Shown: positions 41,143 to 50,625, numbered from the stretch's first letter. The stretch is DNA of 64,000 bases from Kazachstania africana CBS 2517 (GCF_000304475.1 NC_018944.1:186001-250000); one strand, 5' to 3'. The notes: generated by a model not told the origin, from the sequence alone. Made by a program: numbers and translations.

Positions 41143-41172
<30 letters not shown>
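41143..41172. repeat. (ATT)n microsatellite
   Basis: About ten uninterrupted ATT/TAT units lie between the KCS1 3' end and the DAD1 promoter. A simple sequence repeat of likely variable length. Confidence 0.85.
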
Positions 41173-41175
<3 letters not shown>

Positions 41176-41216
41176 GTTACACATGCAATATGAATCGAAA
41201 TTTTTAGATTGATTAC

Positions 41217-44024
41217 TCAATCACTAATATCGCTGTCGTTATTATACCTCGGTTCAATATCAAAGATCAACTCGTACTTTCTCCATTTCTTACGTAATTT
41301 GCTATCGGGGTCATTAAATTCATTTTCTTCCTCTTTATCAAAATCATCCAACCAATCCCAATTTTTGTCGAATGTTTCATGTTCCTTTTCCAGAAGTTCC
41401 TTTAATTCTTCATCATTAGAAGGTATGGGTAAATCTCCTGCTAAATATTTCCAAATATTCACTAAATAAAATTTTAGAGACTTTATCCCCCTAACAAAAC
41501 CAACATCTTCCAATTCTTGGTGATGTGGTGGAATATTTAACTGATTTAATCTGATACCTTCCTCTAAGTCTTCTTTCGTAACACACTTCGCAAAATCAAT
41601 TAAATTGACTTTGATTTTGAGCTGTTTCTTTTTATTATCAGGTTCACCATCAAACATTAATAATAAGGATGCGCCATATAATCTGAAGCCTTTCAAATTC
41701 GATATTTCTGTAGCCAATAGATCTAACTGCTTAACTATTCTAGGTATTTGCCTTACAATACTCTTGGTACTAACACCATCATATAAAAATCTAGCTAGAA
41801 CTCTCACAAATTGCCACCCTATTTTAACACGACGTCCAAAATATTTATCTCTCTTTATATAATAAGATTGATTCCAAAGCTTAATACCACAGATACGTAC
41901 ACCCAGTTTTCTTGATGTAGTCTTCAAACATTTACTTCTTTGAGACCTTTGTTTGGTAGCACTTGCATCTACGCCGTATTGTCTAGTGCCCATCTTCAGA
42001 TCAAGGGCACATGGTTTATTCATATGACGAGTCAAATCTTCTAAAAGAATAAACTTCGAGACAATAGTATCCGTATGTTCTTCAAAAGTAATGGATTCTG
42101 GTGGAGGCGTTGTATCTGCTCTAACGAATGAGCTTGCTCGGGAGATATTTGTATCTGCTTCTTCTTCGTCACACTGTTCCAAATTTTGCGCAGATACATG
42201 CTGTGATCTTGATCTTTTATGGAACTTGGATGATGACAAGGTCTCTCTGAGAGATTCCTTTTTATGAAATTGCTTTAAATCCATTACTGAATGGGAAGCA
42301 TCAATAGCATTGGATATAGATTCTTTCAAGGATTTTTTCATTAGTGGACTTCCGAGTTGCTTATCTAGCTCTTTCAAAGAAGCATTCGAATCTTTTCTTG
42401 TAGAAGGAACTTCTTGATTGGAGGAAGTTGAAGCCGATCTGGTTTTCTTTCGTATATATTTACCTGATACAGTTCTTGTTGGTATTTCAGTACAGTCCAC
42501 CATACCATCTTTTTTCACACAAATTGGTGCAAATACTTCCTGCAAAATAAGATCCTTTAATTTTGTATTGAGTAAAGTCGACCCAGAGTCACGCCTTTGA
42601 TACGCATCATTGGTATTATCCCCAGTGTTATTATTGCTGTAGCCTCTTGGAGCAGCATCTGTTTCGCCATTTGACATACCCTTGAATGATAAGAAACTAT
42701 CATCACGGAAAGAATCTACCGGCGAGATGTTGGCATAGCGGCCCCATAAGGAGTCAGGAATAATATGCTTGTTGTCATCGATTGTTACTTCTGGTAATAG
42801 ATCATTACAATAATTACGATAGCCCTTCACTTTATTTTTTGGTGATGAAGCCTCTCCGAGGGTGAACGAATGCACATGCTCTAACGGTGAACCTACTTGC
42901 TCACCGCAAGTACTTTTATGTTCTGCAAAATTTGAGGTTGCTGATTTATTGTAGTCATTGAATTGTGATATGATTGATTTCTTCTCTGAATTTACAGTAT
43001 TTTCGTTTGTTTGAATATATTTAGTACTACTTAACGCACTTTTAGGAACCTGATTCAAGAAATCCTGTCTAGAGCGAAAATGCTGCCTAACATTTAAGAC
43101 GCCAATGTAGCGGGGCATAAATTGCAGTAACTTATTGTTGGTAATTTCCATTGTCTCGTACCATCTATTTTCTCTTTTCATCAAAGCTTTACAAACGGCT
43201 CTCTTAGAAAATCTAAAAATTGCCGTATGGCCCCCCACTTTATTAGTAAAAGGTTGTAATTCGACAGCCAGTGGGTATTCATTATCATCGACATCATCGT
43301 CCACTTCCTCTTCCTCTTCCCCTTCGTCATCTGCAAGTTGTGCGTTTTCATCTTCTTTATTTTTTGGTTCATTGGTACTTTTCTTTTCAAAAGCTGATGC
43401 AGTAATGGTAGGATTTTCGCCGGTACCGTTAACTTTGTCTTCATTATCATAAATTACTGTATCTAGGTCTATTTTCTTCAAAAATGCAGTATCTGAGTCA
43501 CTTGGAACATCGTTAAGCTCTATATCATTGGAAGAGATCTTGGTTGTTGATTTTGATTTATGAGGATAGTATGTGGCGGAGGAAACAGGCTCAAGTGATA
43601 AATCATCATTATCGATAGGATCTCTATGTAAATCTGTCTCATGTGCCTGTGAAGCCATTTGAGCGAATATATCCTGGTCTTGTTTTGTATATGATTTTTC
43701 ATTACGCCGTAGTTCATTCTCTGGGTATTTACCAAAATCTATAGAGGGGGCGTTTATATTATCATTTTCATCAGCATCAAGTTCTTCTTCGAAGTCCATC
43801 TCTTTTACACTCGTGAGATCTTCGTTGCTATTATTTCTGATGCTAGTGAACTCTGGATTATTACTAGATATACTATCATCATCTCTAAAGATTCGTAGGT
43901 ATGTAGAAGCTTTTCTTCCGTGTAGGACATGGTCTGTTGAACCACTGTCTGATGCATTCAAGTCTTGTAATGCCATGGTATTTTGATCTCTTACGAGTCC
44001 CTTCGAATGCTGTGTGCCTTCCAT
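41217..44024 (-). CDS. KCS1: Inositol hexakisphosphate kinase Kcs1
   Basis: The 935-residue protein (yeast 1050) makes inositol pyrophosphates (5-IP7) from IP6. The kinase domain occupies roughly the last third. It has the inositol-kinase motif PCALDLKMG (about 669-677; PxxxDxKxG), the segment RQYGVDASATKQRSQ, YGASLLLMFDGE and the metal-binding segment VNLIDFAKC (near 808). A conserved upstream region PFTNKVGGHTAIFRFSKRAV (about 258-277) also belongs to the catalytic fold. The remaining N-terminal parts are Ser/Asp/Asn-rich and disordered, with an acidic run at about 232-246. Order DAD1-KCS1-GCV1 follows YDR016C-YDR017C-YDR019C; YDR018C is missing. Confidence 0.95.
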   Translation of the reverse strand: MEGTQHSKGLVRDQNTMALQDLNASDSGSTDHVLHGRKASTYLRIFRDDDSISSNNPEFTSIRNNSNEDLTSVKEMDFEEELDADENDNINAPSIDFGKYPENELRRNEKSYTKQDQDIFAQMASQAHETDLHRDPIDNDDLSLEPVSSATYYPHKSKSTTKISSNDIELNDVPSDSDTAFLKKIDLDTVIYDNEDKVNGTGENPTITASAFEKKSTNEPKNKEDENAQLADDEGEEEEEVDDDVDDNEYPLAVELQPFTNKVGGHTAIFRFSKRAVCKALMKRENRWYETMEITNNKLLQFMPRYIGVLNVRQHFRSRQDFLNQVPKSALSSTKYIQTNENTVNSEKKSIISQFNDYNKSATSNFAEHKSTCGEQVGSPLEHVHSFTLGEASSPKNKVKGYRNYCNDLLPEVTIDDNKHIIPDSLWGRYANISPVDSFRDDSFLSFKGMSNGETDAAPRGYSNNNTGDNTNDAYQRRDSGSTLLNTKLKDLILQEVFAPICVKKDGMVDCTEIPTRTVSGKYIRKKTRSASTSSNQEVPSTRKDSNASLKELDKQLGSPLMKKSLKESISNAIDASHSVMDLKQFHKKESLRETLSSSKFHKRSRSQHVSAQNLEQCDEEEADTNISRASSFVRADTTPPPESITFEEHTDTIVSKFILLEDLTRHMNKPCALDLKMGTRQYGVDASATKQRSQRSKCLKTTSRKLGVRICGIKLWNQSYYIKRDKYFGRRVKIGWQFVRVLARFLYDGVSTKSIVRQIPRIVKQLDLLATEISNLKGFRLYGASLLLMFDGEPDNKKKQLKIKVNLIDFAKCVTKEDLEEGIRLNQLNIPPHHQELEDVGFVRGIKSLKFYLVNIWKYLAGDLPIPSNDEELKELLEKEHETFDKNWDWLDDFDKEEENEFNDPDSKLRKKWRKYELIFDIEPRYNNDSDISD

Positions 44025-44696
44025 TATGCGTTTATGCCAATATGAATGATATTATTATGGATATGAAGTCAAAAAATATAAAATAGCAGCGAATATGAAC
44101 AGAATGATATTGTACACTTATCAAATAAGTCTTTTAAAAATGGTGGGTAATGCAAGTAAAATTGAACGAAGTCCTAGTTTATAAATATGCAGATAAATAA
44201 AGAATGCCTTATTCAACTATCCTTTTGGTTGTGAATCTTCTTATTGCTCGTGATGAACAAGTCAAAATTTAATAAAATGAAAAAAAAGAAAGAATAAAAA
44301 TGTAGAATAGAAGTAAATTATTGAAAGCTATTGCTTGTTATTTGACATGTAAGGAAACGAAGATAGTGATATTTTATTGAATATAGACACTACGATATAG
44401 GTTCGTCTTTTTCTTCTCCTCCAGTCTTCTCTGCTTTTTAATCAGAACTTAAAAAACAAAATACTATAGTGGTAACAGGCACTTGCTCTTTAAACAGTTT
44501 ATTTGCTAACTTCTTGACTTAACCAAAATGTGGCAGTGACAGTTGTTTATTAAATGAAATCAAGAAAACCCATTATTTAGAAATTAAAAAAATTAAAAAA
44601 AAAAATCACTACCCGGATATTGTTCAACTCCGTCCGGGTTACAATACAGTAATATTATTCATTTATTGAGGTAGCTATTCTGTATAGAACGGGGGG
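44025..44696. other. KCS1 promoter and GCV1 3' region
   Basis: This 672-base A+T-rich spacer lies where S. cerevisiae has YDR018C. I see no open frame or relic of it. The inverted repeat ACCCGGA/TCCGGGT at 44611-44639, preceded by an A-rich run, lies 58 bases beyond the GCV1 stop. Confidence 0.5.
44611..44639. repeat. 7-bp G+C-rich inverted repeat beyond GCV1
   Basis: ACCCGGA (44611-44617) and TCCGGGT (44633-44639) are perfect complements separated by 15 bases. In transcripts of GCV1 (minus strand) this would form a hairpin followed by a U-rich run (A-run at 44586-44605 on the plus strand), a layout resembling a terminator. The arms are also near-matches to Reb1 sites. Confidence 0.6.
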
Positions 44697-45890
44697 TTAA
44701 GACTTATAGTAGTGGGTGGGGACGAAGGGCATGCGTGTTATCTCAATGGGGAAAAGTTTCTTTCTTACTTGCACGAGGTGTTTGGTGCCGATCTTGTGCT
44801 CTCCATTCTTCACGTAGGCCTGTCCGATATTGATGCTTAGACATGGTGATACACTCCCAGAAGTGACTTGTCCGATTTCTGTTATCCCATCGTTGTTAAA
44901 TATAGTAGCGCCATGTCTTGCAGCGGGGCTAGGAGTGTCACCTGAGAATTTGAACCCGACTCTGACCCATTCGTTTGTTTTGTTCTTCAACTGGTCTATG
45001 ATCTTATCATACCCGTTAAACTTTAACCTGTTCTCTGCAAGATCTCTTCTATCCTTGGCAATGAGCCATTTCAAACTTGCCTCCACTGGCGTGGTGTTTT
45101 CGTCCAATTCATTACCATAGAGACACATGCCTGCCTCTAGTCTGAGACTGTCCCTACCGGCAAGGCCAATAGGTTTCACTTGCTCGTTTGCCAGTAGATC
45201 ACTTGCGAAATCTGGGGAAACAGATTCGTTGATGGCAATTTCAAACCCATCTTCCCCCGTGTATCCACCTCTCATGACGTTAATATTAATGTCACTATGA
45301 TCTTTCAAGGGGAACACTTGTCTTTGACCAAAAAATAGTTTATTTAGGTCACCTTCAACAAATTCTTTCAACACTCTTGATGCTGTAGGACCCTGTAGTG
45401 CAATCAAACTCTTGTTTTCAATGGGTTCCCAGACGATATTGCAACCTGGTAACCTGTCACGGATCTGTTGACTAATGAACCGGGAGACCTCATCACGTCT
45501 TGATGCATTACTGACAATTGCAAACCCATTTCTTTCCCTAACAATAATTAGATCGTCAATTATACCTCCTTGATCGTTTAAGAGAACACTCAATTGACCA
45601 CTCCCCTCCTGCAACTTGCTAAATTTACTCGGAGTAACCAAGTTCAACAACGCAATGGCATCGGTGCCCATTAATCTGCTTTGTAACATATGAGACACAT
45701 CGAATAGTCCTGCGTGCTTTCTTGTCCATAAATGCGATTGCACATGGTTCTGAATATTGGGATACAGTAATGGCATCTCATATCCCGCAAATGGAACCAA
45801 CTTGGCTTCTAAATCCACATGTAAATCGTACAATGCGGTCTTTTTAACTGCAGCATTCTTGGTTAGGAATCTCTTACTTACTCTCAACAT
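44697..45890 (-). CDS. GCV1: Glycine decarboxylase T subunit (aminomethyltransferase)
   Basis: The 397-residue protein is the T-protein of the mitochondrial glycine cleavage system (yeast 400). It passes the aminomethyl carbon from lipoyl H-protein to tetrahydrofolate, releasing ammonia. Residues 1-18 are a basic presequence (MLRVSKRFLTKNAAVKK). Conserved parts include TALYDLHVDLEAKLVPFAGY, GLFDVSHM, GGIIDDLIIV, RGGYTGEDGFEI and GLAGRDSLRLEAGMCLYGNE. The last third holds TSGSVSPCLSINIGQAYV. Order GCV1-DAS2-FAL1 is as in S. cerevisiae. Confidence 0.97.
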   Translation of the reverse strand: MLRVSKRFLTKNAAVKKTALYDLHVDLEAKLVPFAGYEMPLLYPNIQNHVQSHLWTRKHAGLFDVSHMLQSRLMGTDAIALLNLVTPSKFSKLQEGSGQLSVLLNDQGGIIDDLIIVRERNGFAIVSNASRRDEVSRFISQQIRDRLPGCNIVWEPIENKSLIALQGPTASRVLKEFVEGDLNKLFFGQRQVFPLKDHSDININVMRGGYTGEDGFEIAINESVSPDFASDLLANEQVKPIGLAGRDSLRLEAGMCLYGNELDENTTPVEASLKWLIAKDRRDLAENRLKFNGYDKIIDQLKNKTNEWVRVGFKFSGDTPSPAARHGATIFNNDGITEIGQVTSGSVSPCLSINIGQAYVKNGEHKIGTKHLVQVRKKLFPIEITRMPFVPTHYYKS

Positions 45891-46073
45891 GACGTTTACC
45901 TTACTCTTCAGCGTTAAGTAACGTATAATCGCACAAGTTCTCTTTACTTATACAGATATATACTAAATCCTATTTATAAGTGAGCTTCCATTGATAAGAT
46001 AAGGAAGTCATTTCCAGTTGCGCGTGAGAGATGCAAAATAAGAGAGAGAAGTCAGAAATAAATGGGATTCTAG

Positions 46074-46808
46074 TCACGATAAATCATAGTATCTACTCTT
46101 CTCGAGATCCAGACTTTCCGCTTCAAAGTCCCAAAGTGGTAAAATCTTCTTCTTGGTGTCTATCATGAAGTTCTCGCCGTGACTACTGGCTTTGATCTGT
46201 TCGATGACTTTCACTATACCATCGAGAATAATGACACTGCCGACGCTTTCGTTGGAGCTAGGTATAATCAGATCCGCATGCTTTCTTGTGATTTCGATGT
46301 ACTTTTCCATTTCTGGTCTCAAACAGTCCATGTATTCTGTGATGAGTACTGATAATTCCTCTGGGGTTTGTACGTTTCTCGTATGGATCAAATTTATCAA
46401 TCTCTTGTCGTTGTCACTGTCTAAAAACACTTTCAATTGGGAAATCCTGTTGATATTGGCATCATATAGGGCGTAACAGCCACATAGAAGCACAATCTCC
46501 ACTGGATCATTGTTAGTGACACTAGAATTTTCTTCATCAGACGTGTTGGGGTTCATAGACACGAGTGAGTTTGAGTTGGGATCAAATAACATACAATCTT
46601 CATTAATATCTTCATATATGGCTTCGAAATCGTAGTCATCTTCACTGTATGTCTTATCCTTTCTCTTCGATACAAGTTCGTCTAAATCAATGATTCTAAT
46701 TTTCGCAGAGGTGAAGATTTTGCTCAACTTTTCTTGTAATTCTGTGGCAATTTTAGCAACACCAGTGGCATGTCCACCACCAATCGAGACGATTATCCTA
46801 CCAATCAT
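46074..46808 (-). CDS. DAS2: Putative uridine kinase-like protein Das2
   Basis: From the first ATG (46808) the protein has 244 residues (yeast 232). It has the overall layout of the uridine kinase family: an N-terminal strand and glycine-rich loop (RIIVSIGGGHATGVAKIATE), an internal acidic segment, VEIVLLCGCYALYDANIN, and ADLIIPSSN near the end. The P-loop has no Lys in the position of GK[ST] (GGHATGVA, residues about 9-16), so nucleotide binding may be altered. In S. cerevisiae DAS2 was found as a suppressor of dst1 sensitivity to 6-azauracil. It is divergent from FAL1 over a 176-base promoter. Confidence 0.85.
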   Translation of the reverse strand: MIGRIIVSIGGGHATGVAKIATELQEKLSKIFTSAKIRIIDLDELVSKRKDKTYSEDDYDFEAIYEDINEDCMLFDPNSNSLVSMNPNTSDEENSSVTNNDPVEIVLLCGCYALYDANINRISQLKVFLDSDNDKRLINLIHTRNVQTPEELSVLITEYMDCLRPEMEKYIEITRKHADLIIPSSNESVGSVIILDGIVKVIEQIKASSHGENFMIDTKKKILPLWDFEAESLDLEKSRYYDLS

Positions 46809-46879
46809 CACGCTACTTATCTATAAAAGGTGCACTATTTATTGATCTTGGGTTTCAATACTAAAAGCAATTTTTCAAG

Positions 46880-46887
46880 CTCATCGC
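46880..46887 (-). promoter_or_regulatory. PAC element in the DAS2/FAL1 promoter
   Basis: CTCATCGC is the reverse complement of the PAC core GCGATGAG. It lies 97 bases before FAL1 and 72 bases before DAS2. An RRPE-like word TGAAAAATTC follows at 46913-46922. FAL1 works in 40S biogenesis, so PAC control is expected for it. Confidence 0.6.
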
Positions 46888-46984
46888 AAATTTTCTCAAA
46901 TTTTCAAGGCATTGAAAAATTCATACGTAGTGTAGAACCTACAAATTTGATTGAGCAGGTACAAATCCACTGTCCAGGTAGTTC

Positions 46985-48202
46985 ATGTCATTTAATAGGG
47001 AATCTGATCAGAAGCTGAAGTTCAAGACTTCTCAAAAGCTTAAAGTCTCGGCTAGCTTTGAGTCCATGCAATTAAATCCTTTACTATTGCAAGGTATTTA
47101 TAGTAATGGGTTCGAAGCACCTTCTGCTATTCAATCGAGAGCCATTACTCAGATCATATCAGGTAGGGATGTCATTGCACAGGCACAATCTGGTACTGGT
47201 AAGACAGCTACCTTCACTATCGGAATGCTACAAGTTTGTAATTTCAAGAGTAGCGAATTACAATGTTTGATTTTATCTCCAACCAGAGAATTAGCCTCAC
47301 AGATCAATCAAGTGGTATGCAACATTGGTGATTATCTTAATGTCAAGAGTATGGCTGTTGTTGGTGGTAAGACTAGTGCTTCTTCGAGTAAAAATAAAAA
47401 TGATCTAAATTTATTGCGAAACAACAAATGTCATATTGTTAGTGGGACGCCCGGTAGAGTATTGGATCTGATAAAGAGACAAGTGATAAATACTAAAAAA
47501 GTGAAAATTTTAGTGTTAGATGAAGCAGATGAACTGTTGGCCGAATCTCTAGGTTTCAAACAACAAATTTATGATATCTTCACCAAATTGCCAAAAACTT
47601 GTCAAGTAGTTGTTGTAAGCGCTACAATGAATAAAGACATTATTGAAGTGACCAAGAAGTTTTTAAATGACCCTGTTAAGATCCTTGTGAAACAGGATCA
47701 AATATCATTGGAAGGTATAAAACAGTATCACGTCAATGTAGATAAAGAAGAGTGGAAATTTGACACTTTGTGTGACTTGTACGACTCGTTGACGATAAAT
47801 CAATGTGTGATATTCTGTAATACAAAGAAAAAAGTCGATTGGCTTTCATCGAAGTTGTTACAGGCTAATTTCAGTGTTGTGTCGATGCATGGTGATATGA
47901 AGCAAGAGGAAAGAGACAAAATCATGAACGATTTTAGATCTGGCCATTCCAGGGTCCTGATCTCTACAGATGTCTGGGCCAGAGGTATTGATGTGCAGCA
48001 GGTATCTTTAGTCATCAATTATGATTTACCGGAAAATATGGAAAATTATATTCATCGTATAGGTAGATCTGGTAGATTTGGTAGAAAAGGTGTTGCAATC
48101 AATTTTGTAACCAAGGATGATGTAAAATTGCTGAAACAAATCGAGAGGTTCTATCGTATCAAGATTAAGGCAATGCCTGCCGATTTGTCACAGCTGTCAT
48201 AA
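46985..48202 (+). CDS. FAL1: DEAD-box RNA helicase Fal1
   Basis: The 405-residue protein (yeast 399) is a DEAD-box helicase related to eIF4A-III, needed with Sgd1 for early cleavage of the 18S rRNA precursor. Motifs in order: F/Q-motif region with [14 protein letters not shown] spacing ([20 protein letters not shown]), motif I AQSGTGKT (67-74), Ia PTRELA, Ib TPGRV, II DEAD (near 180), III SAT, V ARGID and [10 protein letters not shown]. The gene begins at the only early in-frame ATG and has a PAC element 97 bases upstream. It is followed by the tRNA relic and SES1. Confidence 0.96.
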   Translation: MSFNRESDQKLKFKTSQKLKVSASFESMQLNPLLLQGIYSNGFEAPSAIQSRAITQIISGRDVIAQAQSGTGKTATFTIGMLQVCNFKSSELQCLILSPTRELASQINQVVCNIGDYLNVKSMAVVGGKTSASSSKNKNDLNLLRNNKCHIVSGTPGRVLDLIKRQVINTKKVKILVLDEADELLAESLGFKQQIYDIFTKLPKTCQVVVVSATMNKDIIEVTKKFLNDPVKILVKQDQISLEGIKQYHVNVDKEEWKFDTLCDLYDSLTINQCVIFCNTKKKVDWLSSKLLQANFSVVSMHGDMKQEERDKIMNDFRSGHSRVLISTDVWARGIDVQQVSLVINYDLPENMENYIHRIGRSGRFGRKGVAINFVTKDDVKLLKQIERFYRIKIKAMPADLSQLS

Positions 48203-48335
48203 AAGCACTTTGTAGACATACGCATAGAAAAGCACGATATATAATAAAAATATTCTGTCTGATACGAACTAATGAAGAGTGAGTTCCTGGTGGACATTAT
48301 AGACAGTGCAAATGCACTAGACTGGCAGTCGTAGC

Positions 48336-48342
48336 AAAAAAA
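48336..48342 (-). terminator. Pol III T-run terminator of the tRNA relic
   Basis: Seven A residues on the plus strand are seven T residues on the minus strand, 18 bases beyond the discriminator base of the degenerate tRNA gene. This is enough for Pol III termination. Confidence 0.5.
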
Positions 48343-48359
48343 GAAGATGGAATAGAGTA

Positions 48360-48435
48360 TGATCCAACAGAGGTTTGAACTCGGGATCTTCGCCGCGGAA
48401 AGGCGACGTCTTAAACCACTACGGTCCATTGGATT
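48360..48435 (-). pseudogene. Degenerate tRNA-Val (UAC) gene
   Basis: On the minus strand this 76-base stretch follows yeast tRNA-Val(UAC) over nearly its whole length: acceptor ATCCAA/TTGGAT, anticodon stem TCGCC/GGCGA, variable loop AGATC, T-arm CCGAG..TTCAAAC. Several changes break it. The anticodon loop reads TTTCCGC, so the anticodon is UCC instead of UAC. Two extra bases (GT) sit in the D-arm and a D-stem pair is lost. The T-stem has a C.U mismatch (CCGAG/CTCTG) and the first acceptor pair is A.C. A T7 run (minus strand, 48336-48342) would terminate Pol III. In S. cerevisiae tV(UAC)D lies between FAL1 and SES1, so this is the ortholog in decay. A functional variant is unlikely. Confidence 0.75.
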
Positions 48436-48789
48436 TGGTTCATAGTGGGGTCTTTCTCTCTATTTATTGGGGAACTGGGTTAATTAGCCCGACCACCTAC
48501 GAGTTACAAGAGGATGCCACTGTGTAGAAGCAGAAGAAGCAGGTGCAATGTGCGCCTTTTTCTGTAGTAATTATTTTTCTGCATATAAGTAGCTGATTTA
48601 ATCGTATTTTCATGGGAGCAATAGTCCTGCAAGAATTTTGCTTTCGTTGAACTATATATAGCGTGACACTATATCTTTCTTACGCGTGTGGCCCACATGA
48701 AGGTGCACAGTGCACTGTTTGCACTGACAATGGCCGTCCAATTGTCCTGTCGCAAGCATGTCGCTCCAAGTCGGACAACTCTCCCACAA

Positions 48790-48831
48790 CACACACTGCA
48801 AATTCCACAGCACACACTGCCAATTCCACAC
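48790..48831. repeat. 21-base tandem duplication upstream of SES1
   Basis: Two adjacent units (48790-48810 and 48811-48831) begin CACACACTGC and continue with AATTCCACA, differing at two positions (A/C after the GC and G/C at the end). They lie about 270-310 bases before the SES1 ATG. Their role, if any, is unknown. Confidence 0.75.
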
Positions 48832-49100
48832 CGCATACCACCTGCAAAGAGCATTTTGGAAGGCCCACCAGCCAAAAATTCCGTCGCCCAAACATTTCAG
48901 CCTGTGTTACCCGCACTTGATTTTGTTGATTGTATTTTTTTTTTTTTTCATTTCTTTTCAGAATTCTAAATTTGCTGGATCTCGAAGGACGGAAAATTTT
49001 TTAAAAGGCAAACGATATTTACATGCCAGCAGTTACGCAGTGTTTGTGCAGTTTAGTATTGGAAATAGCCAGTACTGTGTACTTGATTTAAACTTGGAGA

Positions 49101-50477
49101 ATGTTAGATATCAACCAATTTATTGAGGAAAAGGGTGGTAACCCAGAATTAATCAGACAATCTCAAAAAGCTAGAGGTGACAGCGTTGAAATTGTAGATG
49201 AGATCATTGCCCTTTATAAGGACTGGGTCAAGACCAGATTCGAATTAGACGAATGTAACAAGAAAATGAACAAATTGCAAAAGGAAATTGGTTTGAAATT
49301 CAAGAACAAAGAAGATGCTACTGAACTATTAGCTCAAAAGGATAAGATCGTTGAAGAAAAAAAATCTCTGATAGAAAAGGAGCAAGTTGAGGACAACGAT
49401 TTGAAATCTAAGGTCAACCAAGTCGGTAACATTGTCCACCCATCCGTTGTTATCTCTAATGATGAAGAAAACAACGAATTGGTAAGGACTTGGAAACCAG
49501 AAGGTTTAGAGGACGTCGGTCCAATTGCATCTGCCACTGGTAAACCAGCTGCTTTATCTCACCATGAAATTCTATTAAGATTAGACGGTTACGATCCAGA
49601 ACGTGGTGTCAAGATTTCAGGCCACAGAGGTTACTTCCTAAGAAACTACGGTGTCTTCTTAAATCAAGCTTTAATCAACTACGGTTTAAACTTCTTAGCT
49701 AAAGAGGGCTACGTACCATTACAAGCCCCAGTTATGATGAACAAAGAAGTTATGGCCAAGACTGCCCAATTATCTCAATTCGATGAAGAATTATACAAGG
49801 TCATTGATGGTGAAGATGAAAAATATTTGATTGCCACTTCTGAACAACCAATCTCTGCTTACCACAGTGGTGAATGGTTCGAAAGTCCACAAGAACAATT
49901 ACCTATCCGTTACGTCGGTTACTCTACTTGTTTCCGTAGAGAAGCTGGTTCTCACGGTAAAGATGCTTGGGGTATTTTCAGAGTTCATGCATTTGAAAAA
50001 ATTGAACAATTCGTTTTAACTGAACCAGAAAAATCATGGGAAGAATTCGATAAGATGATTGATCACTCTGAAGAATTTTACAAATCTTTAAAATTACCAT
50101 ACCGTGTTGTTGGTATCGTTTCTGGTGAATTAAACAATGCTGCTGCCAAGAAATATGATTTAGAAGCATGGTTTCCATACCAAAAGGAATACAAAGAATT
50201 AGTTTCTTGTTCCAATTGTACTGACTATCAATCTAGAAACTTAGAAATCAGATGTGGTATCAAGAAGATGGGTGACAGAGAAAAGAAATACGTCCACTGT
50301 TTGAACTCTACTTTAAGTGCTACCGAAAGAGCCTTATGTTGTATTTTAGAAAACTACCAAACTGAAGACGGTTTAATCGTTCCAGAAGTCTTAAGAAAAT
50401 ACATCCCAGGTGAACCAGAATTCTTACCATTCGTTAAAGAATTACCAAAGAACTCCACTTCTAACAAGAAGAAATAA
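49101..50477 (+). CDS. SES1: Cytosolic seryl-tRNA synthetase
   Basis: The 458-residue enzyme (yeast 462) charges tRNA-Ser. The N-terminal long coiled coil (about 30-110) that grips the tRNA-Ser variable arm is visible (NKKMNKLQKEIGLKFKNKED). The class II core has motif 2 in the segment YSTCFRREAGSHGKDAWGIF and motif 3 in LNSTLSATERALCCILENYQ, and the seryl-adenylate region has TSEQPISAYH. The C-terminus ends in a short Lys-rich tail. Leucine is coded mostly by TTA, consistent with high expression. Its position after FAL1 agrees with YDR023W. Confidence 0.97.
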   Translation: MLDINQFIEEKGGNPELIRQSQKARGDSVEIVDEIIALYKDWVKTRFELDECNKKMNKLQKEIGLKFKNKEDATELLAQKDKIVEEKKSLIEKEQVEDNDLKSKVNQVGNIVHPSVVISNDEENNELVRTWKPEGLEDVGPIASATGKPAALSHHEILLRLDGYDPERGVKISGHRGYFLRNYGVFLNQALINYGLNFLAKEGYVPLQAPVMMNKEVMAKTAQLSQFDEELYKVIDGEDEKYLIATSEQPISAYHSGEWFESPQEQLPIRYVGYSTCFRREAGSHGKDAWGIFRVHAFEKIEQFVLTEPEKSWEEFDKMIDHSEEFYKSLKLPYRVVGIVSGELNNAAAKKYDLEAWFPYQKEYKELVSCSNCTDYQSRNLEIRCGIKKMGDREKKYVHCLNSTLSATERALCCILENYQTEDGLIVPEVLRKYIPGEPEFLPFVKELPKNSTSNKKK

Positions 50478-50625
50478 TTATAGATAACTGAACTCAATTT
50501 TTGGAGGGGAAAAGTCGTTTTCTATCTATTTATATTATCTATATAATTAATTAATCACATTGTTACATCTAATGATAAATGGTAAATGAATGATGAACAA
50601 GTGAGTCACACGAAATACACACTTG

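Larger units (their letters stand above)
40916..41216. other. DAD1 promoter and KCS1 3' region with ATT microsatellite
   Basis: This 301-base spacer holds the MCB at 41007-41012 inside the palindrome GAACGCGTTC. An uninterrupted (TAT)n run of about 30 bases covers 41143-41172 near the KCS1 stop. No gene was seen. Confidence 0.5.
48203..49100. other. FAL1-SES1 intergenic region
   Basis: This 898-base gap holds a degenerate tRNA-Val gene (48360-48435, minus strand) with a T-run downstream of it, and a 21-base near-perfect tandem duplication (48790-48831). S. cerevisiae has ATG31 here; no such open frame is present. Several small frames at 48652-48969 are open on both strands through the repeat-rich part and look non-coding. 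Confidence 0.6.

Noticed and set aside
44025..44696. A remnant of YDR018C between KCS1 and GCV1
   Set aside because: The spacer is A+T-rich without any long frame or recognisable acyltransferase motif.
48360..48435. A functional tRNA-Gly(UCC)
   Set aside because: The body is that of tRNA-Val, and the D-arm insertion and stem mismatches make a working tRNA unlikely.
48652..48969. Small frames on both strands before SES1, some Cys/Trp-rich
   Set aside because: They arise from the repeat-rich stretch being free of stops in several frames; no start context or conservation argument supports them.
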